A stretch of 64,000 nucleotides of DNA, taken from an uncultured Draconibacterium sp. Lineage in GTDB: Bacteria; Bacteroidota; Bacteroidia; Bacteroidales; Prolixibacteraceae. Below, one piece after another: positions 44,832-53,611 of the stretch. Numbering within the stretch: position 1 is the stretch's first letter; each line of letters opens with the position of its first letter. The position numbers were made by a program, and so were the translations under genes. The notes beneath the pieces were generated by a model that had not been told where the DNA came from, ran no database searches, and was given only the letters and a program-made list of their open reading frames with translations. Location of the stretch: NCBI RefSeq assembly GCF_963675065.1, contig NZ_OY775906.1:1032001-1096000 (forward strand), read 5' to 3'.

Positions 44832-45410
44832 TTAGCAGCCGCAGCCACAGCCACCACCGCTTTCAGTTCCGCAAGAGCCATCATTGCAACCACCATCGCT
44901 GCTTCCACAGCCACAGCCGCCGCCACCTGAAAGGATCTGTGCAACTTCTTCGTCTGAAGCCTCGCGAACATCAACAACTTTACCTGCAAAAAATAAATCT
45001 TCGCCCGCCAGTGGGTGGTTGAAGTCCATTTTAACGGTTTCGTCGTTTACGTCTAAAACTAATCCGTTTAAACGCTGCCCGTTACTGCTCATCATTGGTA
45101 CGGTATTACCAACTTTAATCAATTCTGCATCAAATTCACCATTCACCAAAAACACATTTTTTGGCAGTTCAACAACTGCTTCGTTGTTTACTGCACCATA
45201 TGCCTCTGTACTGGCAATTTTAATCGTGAAAGGATCGTCTTGTTTTAAACCGATCAATTCAGATTCGAACTTTGGTAGCATCATACCTGCTCCGTAAAGG
45301 AACTCCAAAGGTTGTTCAGTTGTTGCCTGCTCAACCAGTTCTCCCTGCTCGTTGTCGATACGAAGATCGTACGTCAACTTCACCATTTTATATTTTCCAA
45401 TCTCTAACAT
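44832..45410 (-). CDS. slyD: FKBP-type peptidyl-prolyl isomerase SlyD with metal-binding tail
   Basis: This 192-residue protein folds proteins by proline isomerisation and binds nickel or zinc. The FKBP half starts 'KMVKLTYDLRIDNEQGELVEQ' and has 'PLEFLYGAGMMLPKFESELIGL'. An insert-in-flap domain follows (about 70-130), then 'VKMDFNHPLAGEDLFFAGKVVDV'. The last 30 residues are Gly/Cys-rich with eight cysteines ('GGGGCGCGSSDGGCNDGSC' and 'CGCGC'), where E. coli SlyD has a His-rich tail. The ATG at 45410 was chosen because the longer frame would begin upstream of a TTATTTTG -7-like box. SlyD often supplies nickel to hydrogenase, but no hydrogenase genes are near. Confidence 0.93.
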   Translation of the reverse strand: MLEIGKYKMVKLTYDLRIDNEQGELVEQATTEQPLEFLYGAGMMLPKFESELIGLKQDDPFTIKIASTEAYGAVNNEAVVELPKNVFLVNGEFDAELIKVGNTVPMMSSNGQRLNGLVLDVNDETVKMDFNHPLAGEDLFFAGKVVDVREASDEEVAQILSGGGGCGCGSSDGGCNDGSCGTESGGGCGCGC

Positions 45411-45495
45411 ATTCTTTAATTCTTGATGATCTGCAAAATAAGTTATTTTCAATTCTCTAACAAAATACTTGCAGCTCCTCTATTCAGTTTTAACA

Positions 45496-46326
45496 TTAAT
45501 TTTTACTATTCTTAAAAACCACCTCCGGTTTCTTTATTGCTCTGTAAACCAATAGTGCGCCAATTACAATAAAAGGAACACTTAACCACTGCCCCATGTT
45601 CAATGCCATGCCGGCTTCAAATGCTTCCTGATCTTCTTTTATGAACTCGATAAAGAAACGAGCTGAAAAGATAAGAACGAAAAATGCGCCAAGCAATAAG
45701 CCCGGGCGGTTTTTGGCACTTGTTTTCCAATATAAAAACGTTAGCACTCCAAACGAAATCAGGTACGATAATGCTTCGTATATCTGTGTAGGATGTTTGG
45801 CTACGGTTTCGCCGTTTCTTTCGAAAATTACGCCCCATGGCAACGATGTTTGAATTCCGTAGATCTCAGAGTTCATCAGGTTTCCGGTGCGGATAAATGC
45901 TGCCACCAAAGCCGTTGGAACTACAATACGGTCCAATGTCCAGAGCATGGTTCGTTTGGTTACCCATTTTGAATGCAGGTACATGGCAATTAAAATACCA
46001 AGTGCCCCTCCATGACTGGCCAGTCCGCCATGCCAAACCTTTATAATTTCGCCCGGATGTTGCGAGTAATAATCCCATCCATAAAAGAAAACGTGGCCAA
46101 GTCGCGCACCAACAACAGTTGCTATAATAATATAGAAGAACAGACTGTCGATCCATTTCTGATTTACATTTTCCGACTTTAGCATTTTTTCGCCTATGTA
46201 GTAGCCAATTAAAAATCCTGAGGCAAACAATAAACCATACCAGCGTATCGACAGTGGCCCAAGACTAAAAATTTCAGGATCAACATTCCAGTGAATGAAG
46301 TTCAGTAAACTGATCATATTCATCAT
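45496..46326 (-). CDS. lgt: Prolipoprotein diacylglyceryl transferase
   Basis: This 276-residue inner-membrane enzyme transfers diacylglycerol from phosphatidylglycerol to the lipobox cysteine of prolipoproteins. Seven hydrophobic helices are visible. Signature segments are 'SIRWYGLLFASGFLIGYYIG', 'GARLGHVFFYGWDYY', the Lgt motif 'WHGGLASHGGALGILIAMY' and 'RTGNLMNSEIYG'. Start codons at residues 1, 2 and 4 are all possible, and the first is used. It follows secA by 9 bases on the same strand and is probably in one transcript with it. The many lipoproteins in this window depend on it. Confidence 0.96.
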   Translation of the reverse strand: MMNMISLLNFIHWNVDPEIFSLGPLSIRWYGLLFASGFLIGYYIGEKMLKSENVNQKWIDSLFFYIIIATVVGARLGHVFFYGWDYYSQHPGEIIKVWHGGLASHGGALGILIAMYLHSKWVTKRTMLWTLDRIVVPTALVAAFIRTGNLMNSEIYGIQTSLPWGVIFERNGETVAKHPTQIYEALSYLISFGVLTFLYWKTSAKNRPGLLLGAFFVLIFSARFFIEFIKEDQEAFEAGMALNMGQWLSVPFIVIGALLVYRAIKKPEVVFKNSKN

Positions 46327-46335
46327 GTAGTTTGA

Positions 46336-49300
46336 TTATAAGTCACCACCTCTTCCGTGGCATTGTTTGTATTTTTTTCCGCTTCCGCAAGGACAAGGAT
46401 CGTTACGTCCAACACGTTTTTCAACTTTAACCGGCTGAGGTTTCGCCTTTTCTCCCGTATTTGTACTGGCACCTTCCATCGCATTTTCGGCCGATGGCAG
46501 TTCCGATTTTTGAGTTTTGTAACGGCTCATATCGGTTTTACGTCGTGTTTCTGCTTCACGAACCTGTTCCGGGCTCTGAATAGGAATCTGCCCTTTCATT
46601 AAGGTTGAAACAACATCCTTATTCACCTTGGCAACCATTATCTTAAACAGGTTAAACGACTCGAACTTGTATATTAACAATGGGTCTTTTTGCTCGTAAG
46701 TAGCATTTTGTACCGATTGTTTCAAGTCATCCATCTCGCGAAGTTGTTCTTTCCACGATTCATCAATCGTATTCAGCACAATCTGTTTCTGGTACGATTT
46801 TACCAATTCCTTACCCTTGTTATTGTAAGCCTTTTCAAGGTTACAAATAATCTGGAAAACACGTTTTCCATCGGTTATCGGGACAACAATATTTTTGTAA
46901 ACCTCTTTTTTTGTTTCGTATACATTTTTAATTACCGGGTAAGCTTGCTGTGCAATGGTTTCAACTTTACGGTTGTAATTGTTGATCATTTTTTCGTAAA
47001 GGCGCTCGGTAATTTCTGCAGCATTTAAACTCTTAAACTCTTCCTGATCAATAGGCGATTCCAGGGAAAGAAAGCGCATCAGTTCCATGTTGAAATCTTC
47101 GAACATATCGGAACCATGATATTCATTTACCAACTCCTCAACCGAATCGTACATCATGTTCAGTACATCTACCTCCAAACGTTCACCGTATAATGCGTGA
47201 CGACGTTTTTTATAAATCACTTCGCGCTGCGAGTTCATTACATCATCGTATTCCAGCAACCGTTTACGAATACCGAAGTTATTCTCCTCTACTTTTTTCT
47301 GTGCACGTTCAATTGATTTAGAGATCATGGAGTGTTGAATCACCTCTCCGTCTTCCAAACCAAGCTTGTCCATTACTCCGGAAATACGATCGGAGCCAAA
47401 CAAACGCATCAAATTATCTTCAAGCGAAACGTAGAACTGCGAAGAACCTGGGTCCCCCTGGCGTCCTGCACGTCCTCGCAACTGTCTGTCAACACGTCTC
47501 GAGTCGTGACGCTCGGTACCAATAATTGCCAAACCACCGGCTTTTTTAACCTCGTCAGATAGTTTAATATCGGTACCACGACCCGCCATGTTGGTTGCAA
47601 TTGTTACTCCTCCGGCCTGACCGGCTTCGGCAACAATATCAGCCTCACGTGCGTGTAATTTCGCGTTCAAAACGTTGTGCTTAATACCTTTTATTTTCAG
47701 CATTCGGCTAAGCAACTCCGAAATTTCAACCGAGGTAGTACCCACCAATACCGGACGACCTTGTTTATTTAGTTCAACAATTTCGTCGCTAACGGCATTG
47801 TATTTTTCGCGTTTGGTTTTGAAAACCAGGTCTTCCCTGTCGTCGCGAACAATCGGACGGTTGGTAGGAATTACCACAACTTCCAATTCGTAGATGTCCC
47901 AGAATTCGCCTGCTTCGGTTTCTGCAGTACCGGTCATACCGGCCAGTTTGTGGTACATCCTGAAATAGTTCTGAAGTGTAATAGTTGCGAAAGTTTGCGT
48001 TGCCGCTTCCACTTTCACCTGCTCTTTGGCTTCAATTGCCTGGTGTAAACCATCAGAATAACGACGACCTTCCATAATACGACCGGTCTGTTCATCAACA
48101 ATTTTCACCTTATTGTCCATCACCACATATTCCACATCTTTTTCAAACATGGCATATGCTTTTAGCAACTGGTTTATGGTATGAACACGCTCTGATTTTA
48201 TAGCGTAGTCCTGCAGTAACTTATCCTTTTCAAGCTGAATATCATCAGGCGCTTTATCGCTATTTTCCAGCTCGGCCATTTTTCCACCCATATCAGGCAG
48301 AACGAAGAATTCGGCATCTTCAAAACCGGCAGAAATCAAATCGATACCTTTATCGGTAAGCTCTACAGAATTCTGCTTCTCTTCGATTACAAAATACAGC
48401 GGGTCGGTTACAATGTGCATGTTTTTGCTGTTCTCCTGCATATACAGGTTCTCTGTTTTTTGCATAACAGCTTTCATACCTTCCTCACTTAAAAACTTAA
48501 TGATGGATTTGTTTTTAGGCATCCCTTTGTGGGCACGTAATAAAAGCAAACCACCTTCTTTTTTCTCTTCGGAGGTAGCATCGGGTTTTGTTAGCAGGCG
48601 TTTGGCTTCAATAAATACTTTATTTACCAGTTCGCGCTGCACCCTGTATAATTTTTCTACATATACTTTAAGTTCTTCAAACTGCTGATTATCACCTTTT
48701 GGCACCGGCCCTGAAATAATAAGTGGTGTACGTGCATCATCAACTAAAACCGAGTCAACCTCGTCGACAATGGCGTAGTGATGTTTGCGCTGCACCAAAT
48801 CTTCCGGATTAATGGCCATGTTATCGCGCAGATAATCGAAACCAAATTCGTTGTTGGTACCAAAAGTAATATCAGAGTTGTATGCTTTTCTTCGTGCTTC
48901 AGAGTTTGGCTGGTGTTTATCGATACAATCAACCGATAATCCGTGGAATTCGTACATTGGCCCCATCCACTCGGCATCACGTTTCGAGAGATAGTCATTA
49001 ACCGTTACAATGTGCACTCCTTTTCCGGTTAGTGCATTCAAAAACACCGGTAACGTTGCTACCAAAGTTTTTCCTTCACCGGTTGCCATCTCTGCAATAT
49101 TTCCCTGATGAAGAACAACACCACCAATTAACTGCACATCGTAGTGAACCATGTTCCAGGTTACCCTACTTCCACCGGCTAACCAGCTGTTCTCCCAAAT
49201 GGCTTTATCTCCATTAATTTTAATGCTGTCGCGGGTTGTCGAAAGATCGCGGTCGAAATCGCTGGCAGAAACCTCAATAGTCTCATTTTCGGAAAAACGA

Positions 49301-49659
49301 CGGGCAGTATCTTTTATTACTGCAAAAGCGGTTGGAAGAATTTCGTTGAGAACCTCTTCTATTTTCTCGTCTATTTTTTCTTCCAGCTTATCAATACGTT
49401 CGTATATCTTTTCGCTATCCTGAATTTCAACCTCTTCAACTTCTACTTTTAAAGCAGCAATTTCATCCTCTTCAGGTTTAATGCGATCAGCAATTGCCTG
49501 CTTCAACTTCGCCGATTCGGCCCTAAGATCATCATGAGATAATTTGGAGATTCTTTCGTATTCCTCTTTAATTTTATTGATGATAGGAGTTATTTCTTTA
49601 ATATCCCGCTCCGATTTGTTTCCCAGCAATTTTCCCAGGATCTTATTTACAAATGCCAT
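46336..49659 (-). CDS. secA: Preprotein translocase ATPase SecA
   Basis: The 1107-residue motor drives Sec-dependent export. It carries the Walker A 'MATGEGKTLVATLPVFL', 'VTVNDYLSKRDAEWMGPMYEF', the box 'ITFGTNNEFGFDYLRDNMA', DEAD-like 'AIVDEVDSVLVDDARTPLIIS', 'IVDEQTGRIMEGRRYSDGLHQAIEAKE', 'ATNMAGRGTDIKL' and the C-terminal zinc site 'RNDPCPCGSGKKYKQCHG'. It is longer than E. coli SecA (901) because of Bacteroidota insertions, notably around residues 340-400. It is the first gene of a secA-lgt unit, with an exact -7 box upstream. Confidence 0.98.
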   Translation of the reverse strand: MAFVNKILGKLLGNKSERDIKEITPIINKIKEEYERISKLSHDDLRAESAKLKQAIADRIKPEEDEIAALKVEVEEVEIQDSEKIYERIDKLEEKIDEKIEEVLNEILPTAFAVIKDTARRFSENETIEVSASDFDRDLSTTRDSIKINGDKAIWENSWLAGGSRVTWNMVHYDVQLIGGVVLHQGNIAEMATGEGKTLVATLPVFLNALTGKGVHIVTVNDYLSKRDAEWMGPMYEFHGLSVDCIDKHQPNSEARRKAYNSDITFGTNNEFGFDYLRDNMAINPEDLVQRKHHYAIVDEVDSVLVDDARTPLIISGPVPKGDNQQFEELKVYVEKLYRVQRELVNKVFIEAKRLLTKPDATSEEKKEGGLLLLRAHKGMPKNKSIIKFLSEEGMKAVMQKTENLYMQENSKNMHIVTDPLYFVIEEKQNSVELTDKGIDLISAGFEDAEFFVLPDMGGKMAELENSDKAPDDIQLEKDKLLQDYAIKSERVHTINQLLKAYAMFEKDVEYVVMDNKVKIVDEQTGRIMEGRRYSDGLHQAIEAKEQVKVEAATQTFATITLQNYFRMYHKLAGMTGTAETEAGEFWDIYELEVVVIPTNRPIVRDDREDLVFKTKREKYNAVSDEIVELNKQGRPVLVGTTSVEISELLSRMLKIKGIKHNVLNAKLHAREADIVAEAGQAGGVTIATNMAGRGTDIKLSDEVKKAGGLAIIGTERHDSRRVDRQLRGRAGRQGDPGSSQFYVSLEDNLMRLFGSDRISGVMDKLGLEDGEVIQHSMISKSIERAQKKVEENNFGIRKRLLEYDDVMNSQREVIYKKRRHALYGERLEVDVLNMMYDSVEELVNEYHGSDMFEDFNMELMRFLSLESPIDQEEFKSLNAAEITERLYEKMINNYNRKVETIAQQAYPVIKNVYETKKEVYKNIVVPITDGKRVFQIICNLEKAYNNKGKELVKSYQKQIVLNTIDESWKEQLREMDDLKQSVQNATYEQKDPLLIYKFESFNLFKIMVAKVNKDVVSTLMKGQIPIQSPEQVREAETRRKTDMSRYKTQKSELPSAENAMEGASTNTGEKAKPQPVKVEKRVGRNDPCPCGSGKKYKQCHGRGGDL

Positions 49660-49695
49660 CTGTGCAACTTATATTTAAATTATATAAAACCTGTG

Positions 49696-49703
49696 CAAAT
49701 GTA
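49696..49703 (-). promoter_or_regulatory. -7 box of the secA-lgt operon
   Basis: TACATTTG on the minus strand matches TAnnTTTG exactly, 36 bases before the secA ATG. Confidence 0.55.
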
Positions 49704-49890
49704 ATTAATTGTACAGGCTAAAAAAACATTCGTTTTACTTATTACTAATAATTATGCCAAATAGTTTAGCTGTCTATTATCAGACACATTAACAGTTTTT
49801 GGAACTATTATCTGCCAACACAACTGCCATATGCGCATAACTTTATTCAACTTTCAAAAATGCAACGATTAAGTAATCGCCCAATTTTAA

Positions 49891-49898
49891 TACTTTTG
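49891..49898 (+). promoter_or_regulatory. -7 box of the 60-residue CxxC protein gene
   Basis: TACTTTTG matches TAnnTTTG exactly, 15 bases before the ATG at 49914. It rules out the in-frame ATG at 49860 as start. Confidence 0.6.
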
Positions 49899-49913
49899 AC
49901 GCAAATATTTCGA

Positions 49914-50096
49914 ATGGGAGATTTAAAAAATACCTGTTTTGTTTGTAAGCAACCTGTCACTTCTGAGAATTCGGAATTGAACACGACAGTTAATTTACCG
50001 GTTTGTATGAATTGTAAAGCAACTGATGCAGAGAAGAAGGCAGAAAAAGAGGCACTCGATAGTTTGGCCGATGGATTTGTATGCGGCTGCATATAA
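49914..50096 (+). CDS. Small zinc-ribbon-like protein (60 residues)
   Basis: The peptide carries 'CFVCKQPVTSENSEL' and 'LPVCMNCKATDAEKKAEKEAL', that is two CxxC pairs 19 residues apart, which suggests one zinc-binding knuckle followed by a charged helix. It ends in 'GFVCGCI'. It has no signal or membrane segment and no family that I recognise. The start at 49914 follows directly after a perfect -7 box. It lies between secA and a convergent gene and shares the terminator hairpin at 50101-50120. Confidence 0.75.
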   Translation: MGDLKNTCFVCKQPVTSENSELNTTVNLPVCMNCKATDAEKKAEKEALDSLADGFVCGCI

Positions 50097-50120
50097 AAAA
50101 AACCGCGATTGCTCGCGGTT
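50094..50120 (-). terminator. Terminator between convergent genes (mainly for the minus-strand secreted protein)
   Basis: The stem AACCGCGA/TCGCGGTT (50101-50108 with 50113-50120) has an eight-T run on the minus-strand side and only CCTTC on the plus side. Confidence 0.85.
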
Positions 50121-50157
50121 CCTTCAAAATTGCTTTCTATGAAATAAAATTTGCTGT

Positions 50158-50628
50158 TTAATTCAAAAGGTGTGTGTAACCATCGTTAATCAGGTCGGGC
50201 AAATAACTTGCAATTAATCCCAGGGCAGTTTCATCATCAACTTTATTCGGAGTGATAATACGCTGGCGCTCCATTTCTTCCTGACTAATAACGGCTCTTG
50301 AGATTCTTTTTGGCACATCGCTCCAGGATTTTCTGGTTTCTTTGGCACCAAATCCTTCGCTTGTTGAAGCATAACTTACCTGGAAATGTTTTGAATGTAC
50401 GACATACTCAACACCTTCAAGCGTTTTACGTTTTACAACTGTAACAGGCTCCTCATTTTCGCTGTAACTTACCGTCCAAAGTGCTTTTACCGATTTCCCC
50501 ATGTAAAGATTATCGACTTCTTCAATTTCGAAGGATTTAAACTGAGTTCGTACCCCGGTTGCTGATGCACTAACTGAAACGAATAAGAATGCTAAAACCA
50601 ATACGGATAATAAATTTACTTTTTTCAT
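50158..50628 (-). CDS. Secreted protein of unknown function, copy 1 of a tandem pair
   Basis: This 156-residue product starts at the ATG at 50628, which gives a signal peptide ending 'SASATG'. A longer frame adds 28 residues that break it. The mature chain has 'NLYMGKSVKALWTVSYSENEEPVTVVKRKT', 'FGAKETRKSW' and the ending 'PNKVDDETALGLIASYLPDL' plus 'INDGYTHLLN'. Copy 2 at 51028 has the same 156-residue length and most of the same residues. No domain family is recognised. It has its own terminator, so the pair is not simply one operon. Confidence 0.8.
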   Translation of the reverse strand: MKKVNLLSVLVLAFLFVSVSASATGVRTQFKSFEIEEVDNLYMGKSVKALWTVSYSENEEPVTVVKRKTLEGVEYVVHSKHFQVSYASTSEGFGAKETRKSWSDVPKRISRAVISQEEMERQRIITPNKVDDETALGLIASYLPDLINDGYTHLLN

Positions 50629-50786
50629 GACTCTAAATTTTTGTTTTCTGACTGTAATTGTTTTCGTAATTATTTGTATTGGAGAGACGCACGAATTACA
50701 TTTTCGTGACATCCAAAAGCCTTGCTGTAAAACAGATTCCGTTCGCAGAAAAAGATTACTTTTTACATTTTAACACTTATTGCCTA

Positions 50787-50813
50787 ATTTTACTTTCAAT
50801 TTGAAAGTAAAAT
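50787..50813. promoter_or_regulatory. 27-bp perfect palindrome upstream of secreted-protein copy 1
   Basis: The arms ATTTTACTTTCAA and TTGAAAGTAAAAT flank a single central T. It lies about 160 bases before the copy 1 start and 150 bases beyond the terminator of copy 2. It has no T run or GC-rich stem, so an operator is more likely than a terminator. Confidence 0.5.
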
Positions 50814-50961
50814 ACCTATTTGTGTTTTATTACAAAATCATCTTCAAGTAATTGTTATTTCACTACTCTAAAGTCCAAAATAATTCTGTCGGTCAACGAC
50901 AGATTTTATCGACGAAAATTTTGTACTTTTTTTAATATTATTTCCACTAAAACAGCAAAAA

Positions 50962-50991
50962 CAAAAAAAGCCACCCGTAAAACGGATGACT
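50962..50991 (-). terminator. Terminator of secreted-protein copy 2
   Basis: The stem AGCCACCCGT/ACGGATGACT (50969-50978 with 50982-50991) pairs fully if G-U pairs are allowed in the minus-strand RNA. Seven T's follow on that strand. Confidence 0.8.
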
Positions 50992-51027
50992 TTCGAATTA
51001 AAATTACTTCTATTCTATGTATTGCGA

Positions 51028-51498
51028 TTAATTGAGTAAGTGCGTATATCCATCATTTAACAGATCAGGAAGGTAGCTTGCAATAAGTCCTAAAGCCATT
51101 TTATCATCCACTTTGTTTGGCGAAATAATCTCCTGATTTTTCAATTCGGCATGATTAATAACTGCCTGGTTAATTTTGTTGTCCACATTACACCATGATT
51201 TTCGAACTTGTTTTGCACCAAAACCCGATGCAGAAGCTACGTAACGAACAGAAAAGAACTCTGAACTCACTACATATTCTGTTCCTTCAATTGTGTTTCT
51301 CTTAACCACTGTAACCGGTTTTTCCGAGTTATCGTAACTCAAAGTCCAAATGGCATCAACTTTCTTGCCCATGTACAAATCATCAACAAGGGTAAATTCA
51401 AATTCATTAAACTCGGTGCGGATTCCGGTAGCATTAGCAACCGAAGTGGCCATTACAAAAAAGGTAATAATTGCGATTATAAAATTTACTTTTCTCAT
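51028..51498 (-). CDS. Secreted protein of unknown function, copy 2 of a tandem pair
   Basis: This 156-residue protein has a signal peptide ('MRKVNFIIAIITFFVMATSV', cleavage after ANA). By eye it is roughly 60 percent identical to copy 1. Shared are 'LYMGKKVDAIWTLSY' (with changes), 'PVTVVKR', 'SGFGAKQVRKSW' and the almost invariant last 30 residues 'ALGLIASYLPDLLNDGYTH'. The most divergent part is the signal peptide. The conserved tail suggests a functional C-terminus. No known family is recognised. It is transcribed upstream of copy 1 with an independent terminator. Confidence 0.82.
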   Translation of the reverse strand: MRKVNFIIAIITFFVMATSVANATGIRTEFNEFEFTLVDDLYMGKKVDAIWTLSYDNSEKPVTVVKRNTIEGTEYVVSSEFFSVRYVASASGFGAKQVRKSWCNVDNKINQAVINHAELKNQEIISPNKVDDKMALGLIASYLPDLLNDGYTHLLN

Positions 51499-51884
51499 GA
51501 CATTAAAATTTAAGGTTCAACTCTAAACTTTGTTATTGTTTAATTTTCGTGCAAATGACGTATATTTTTTAATGCTGCCACAAGAAAAAACAATGCTCTA
51601 AAACACATTTCAAACACGAGTAAAACGCTGAAAATAAAAGACTTTAAGCGCAATTCATTTTTCCCTTACACTCTGATCGTTAAAATTTGAAAAACGGATA
51701 AAAAATTGACAGAAAAGCATATTTTTACTTACACTTTTAAAACCTGAAAAAGTTTATCTTTACGAACAGAAAGAGCATATTTTAGCAGAAATCCCCGCAA
51801 AACACCGGCCAAACGGCAGAATTGATAAAATGAAAGTTGTATCAGCCAGCTGGCAAACAGTTAAAAACAAACAATTAGTGGCCC
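51499..51884. other. 386-bp divergent intergenic region
   Basis: This region separates secreted-protein copy 2 (minus) from the nitroreductase (plus). It contains TTGACAGAA near 51707 and TATCTTTA at 51752-51759 (one mismatch from TAnnTTTG), which could be a plus promoter with a long leader. No other structure was seen. Confidence 0.4.
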
Positions 51885-52403
51885 ATGAATTTGTCAGATA
51901 TTATAAAAAACCGTTATTCGGTTAGAGATTATAAAAATACCAAAGTAGAGAAGGAACTGCTGTTAGAAATTCTGGAGGCCGGCAGGCTAGCCCCGTCAGC
52001 GGTTAATTTTCAGCCCTGGCATTTCATTGTAGTGCAAAACAAAGAAATCCTGACACAGTTATACAATTGTTACGACCGCAGCTGGTTTAGTTCAGCGCCT
52101 GTAATTATTGTGGCTTGTGCCGACCATTCTCAATCGTGGAAACGGGCTTCTGATGGAAAAGATTCGGCCGATATTGACCTGGCAATTGCCATCGACCATA
52201 TTACATTAAAAGCTACCGAATTGGGTTTGGGAACCTGCTGGGTGTGTAATTTTGATGCAAACGCCTGTTCCGGCCTTTTACAACTTCCGGGCAATATTGA
52301 GCCTGTTGCCATGATTCCGGTGGGCTATCCGAACAACAAAAGGCCCGACAAAAAGCGCAAACCGATTGAAGAGATCGTTCACTTCGATCGTTTCAATCCT
52401 TAA
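51885..52403 (+). CDS. Nitroreductase family flavoprotein
   Basis: The 172-residue FMN-dependent oxidoreductase has the family start 'MNLSDIIKNRYSVRDYKNTKVEKE' (the SxRxY/F FMN contact), 'LEAGRLAPSAVNFQPWHFIVV' (FMN phosphate and substrate region) and 'ITLKATELGLGTCWVCNF', plus the closing 'PVGYPNNKRPDKKRKPIEEIVHFD'. It would reduce nitro-aromatics, quinones or similar with NAD(P)H, and the true substrate is not visible. It converges with the aminotransferase gene, and the two 3' ends overlap by 4 bases with no terminator between them. Confidence 0.93.
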   Translation: MNLSDIIKNRYSVRDYKNTKVEKELLLEILEAGRLAPSAVNFQPWHFIVVQNKEILTQLYNCYDRSWFSSAPVIIVACADHSQSWKRASDGKDSADIDLAIAIDHITLKATELGLGTCWVCNFDANACSGLLQLPGNIEPVAMIPVGYPNNKRPDKKRKPIEEIVHFDRFNP

Positions 52404-53551
52404 GGTAAATTGTGATATTTAGCCAGGTAGTTCTGTAAACGATTCATACCTTCTTCGATATTCTCGATGGAGTTAGCATACGAAAAACGCAGAAAGCCCT
52501 CCCCGTTCTCGCCAAAATCGATTCCGGGAGTTACACCAACATGTGCTTTCTCCAATATATCAAAAGCAAGTTTGTAACTGTCGGTTGACAGGTGTTTGGC
52601 ATTTACCATCACATAAAAAGCGCCTGTGGGCTTCACTTTAATATCAAAGCCCAGGCCGGTTAATCGTTCTATGATATACCGACGCCTTTTATCGTAAATT
52701 AAGCGCATTTCTTCCACCTCTTCATCTGCATTTTTCAAGGCTTCAATTCCGGCGCGCTGTGTGGTTGAACCGGCACAAATGAATAAGTTCTGTTGCATCT
52801 TCTGCATGCACCGTACATATTCCTGCGGAGCAATTACATAACCCAAACGAAGCCCCGTCATGGCATAACGTTTCGAAAACCCGTTCAAAACAAAGGCTTT
52901 GTCGGTAACTTCCAGAATAGAATGAGCACGATTTTCGTAAACCAAACCATGGTAAATTTCATCAGATACAATTGGAATATCAAATGTGGACAAATCGTTC
53001 ATCAACTCAACCGACAAAAGGTTTCCGGTTGGATTCATGGGGCTGTTTATCATTATCGCGCGCGTTTTTTTAGTAATGCGTTTTTTAATTTCCTCGTAAC
53101 GATACTGAAAACCATCCTCCTCGTACACCGGCACTTTAATCGCTTTTGCACCAATAAACCGTATAAAATTCTCGTAACAAGCATAGCCCGGATCAGAAAT
53201 GATCACTTCATCGCCGACATCGCACAATACACCCAGCGTTAACAAAATGGCAGGCGAACTCCCTGATGTTACAATAATCTGTTCGGGCGAAACGGTAACA
53301 TTGTATTCCTCTTTATACTTTACTGCAATTTGTTTGCGTAGTTCGGGGTCGCCAAGGCTGTGGGTATAATGCGTCCGGCCTTCATCAAATGCTTTTTGTT
53401 CGGCAACCGACACACATTTGGGAACATTAAAATCGGGTTCTCCCACTTCAAGATGGATTACATTAATCCCCTGCTGCTCCATTTCGGCAGCCTTCTCAAG
53501 AACCTCCATTACAATAAACGGGGTAATTTCCTTAGCCTTTTGTGCGATCAT
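52400..53551 (-). CDS. PLP-dependent aminotransferase, class I/II
   Basis: The 383-residue cytoplasmic enzyme has fold type I features: 'VIHLEVGEPDFNVP', 'YTHSLGDPELRKQIAVKY', 'IIVTSGSSPAILLTLGVL', 'SPMNPTGNLLS' (Asn contacts to PLP), 'PIVSDEIYHGLVYE' (Asp to the ring nitrogen) and 'FVLNGFSKRYAMTGLRLGY', where the Lys forms the Schiff base, then 'FLRFSYANS' with the carboxylate-binding Arg. It resembles aspartate/aromatic-type aminotransferases of subgroup I. It follows the SIS-domain gene by 60 bases on the same strand, so a role in amine or amino-acid handling linked to those genes is possible. Confidence 0.92.
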   Translation of the reverse strand: MIAQKAKEITPFIVMEVLEKAAEMEQQGINVIHLEVGEPDFNVPKCVSVAEQKAFDEGRTHYTHSLGDPELRKQIAVKYKEEYNVTVSPEQIIVTSGSSPAILLTLGVLCDVGDEVIISDPGYACYENFIRFIGAKAIKVPVYEEDGFQYRYEEIKKRITKKTRAIMINSPMNPTGNLLSVELMNDLSTFDIPIVSDEIYHGLVYENRAHSILEVTDKAFVLNGFSKRYAMTGLRLGYVIAPQEYVRCMQKMQQNLFICAGSTTQRAGIEALKNADEEVEEMRLIYDKRRRYIIERLTGLGFDIKVKPTGAFYVMVNAKHLSTDSYKLAFDILEKAHVGVTPGIDFGENGEGFLRFSYANSIENIEEGMNRLQNYLAKYHNLP

Positions 53552-53611
53552 TAAAATTGGAATTTGGTTTTGGGGCTAATTTAATCAATAACCAAAGCGG
53601 CAACAATGGCT

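Larger units (their letters stand above)
50629..51027. other. 399-bp gap between the two paralogous genes
   Basis: It contains the promoter region of copy 1, the 27-bp palindrome at 50787-50813 and the terminator of copy 2 (50962-50991). The one plus-strand ORF (50820-51035) has no family features and crosses the terminator, so it was not taken as a gene. Confidence 0.5.

Noticed and set aside
50820..51035. 71-codon plus-strand ORF between the secreted paralogs
   Set aside because: It is Lys/Thr/Ser-rich without features and runs through the minus-strand terminator at 50962-50991.
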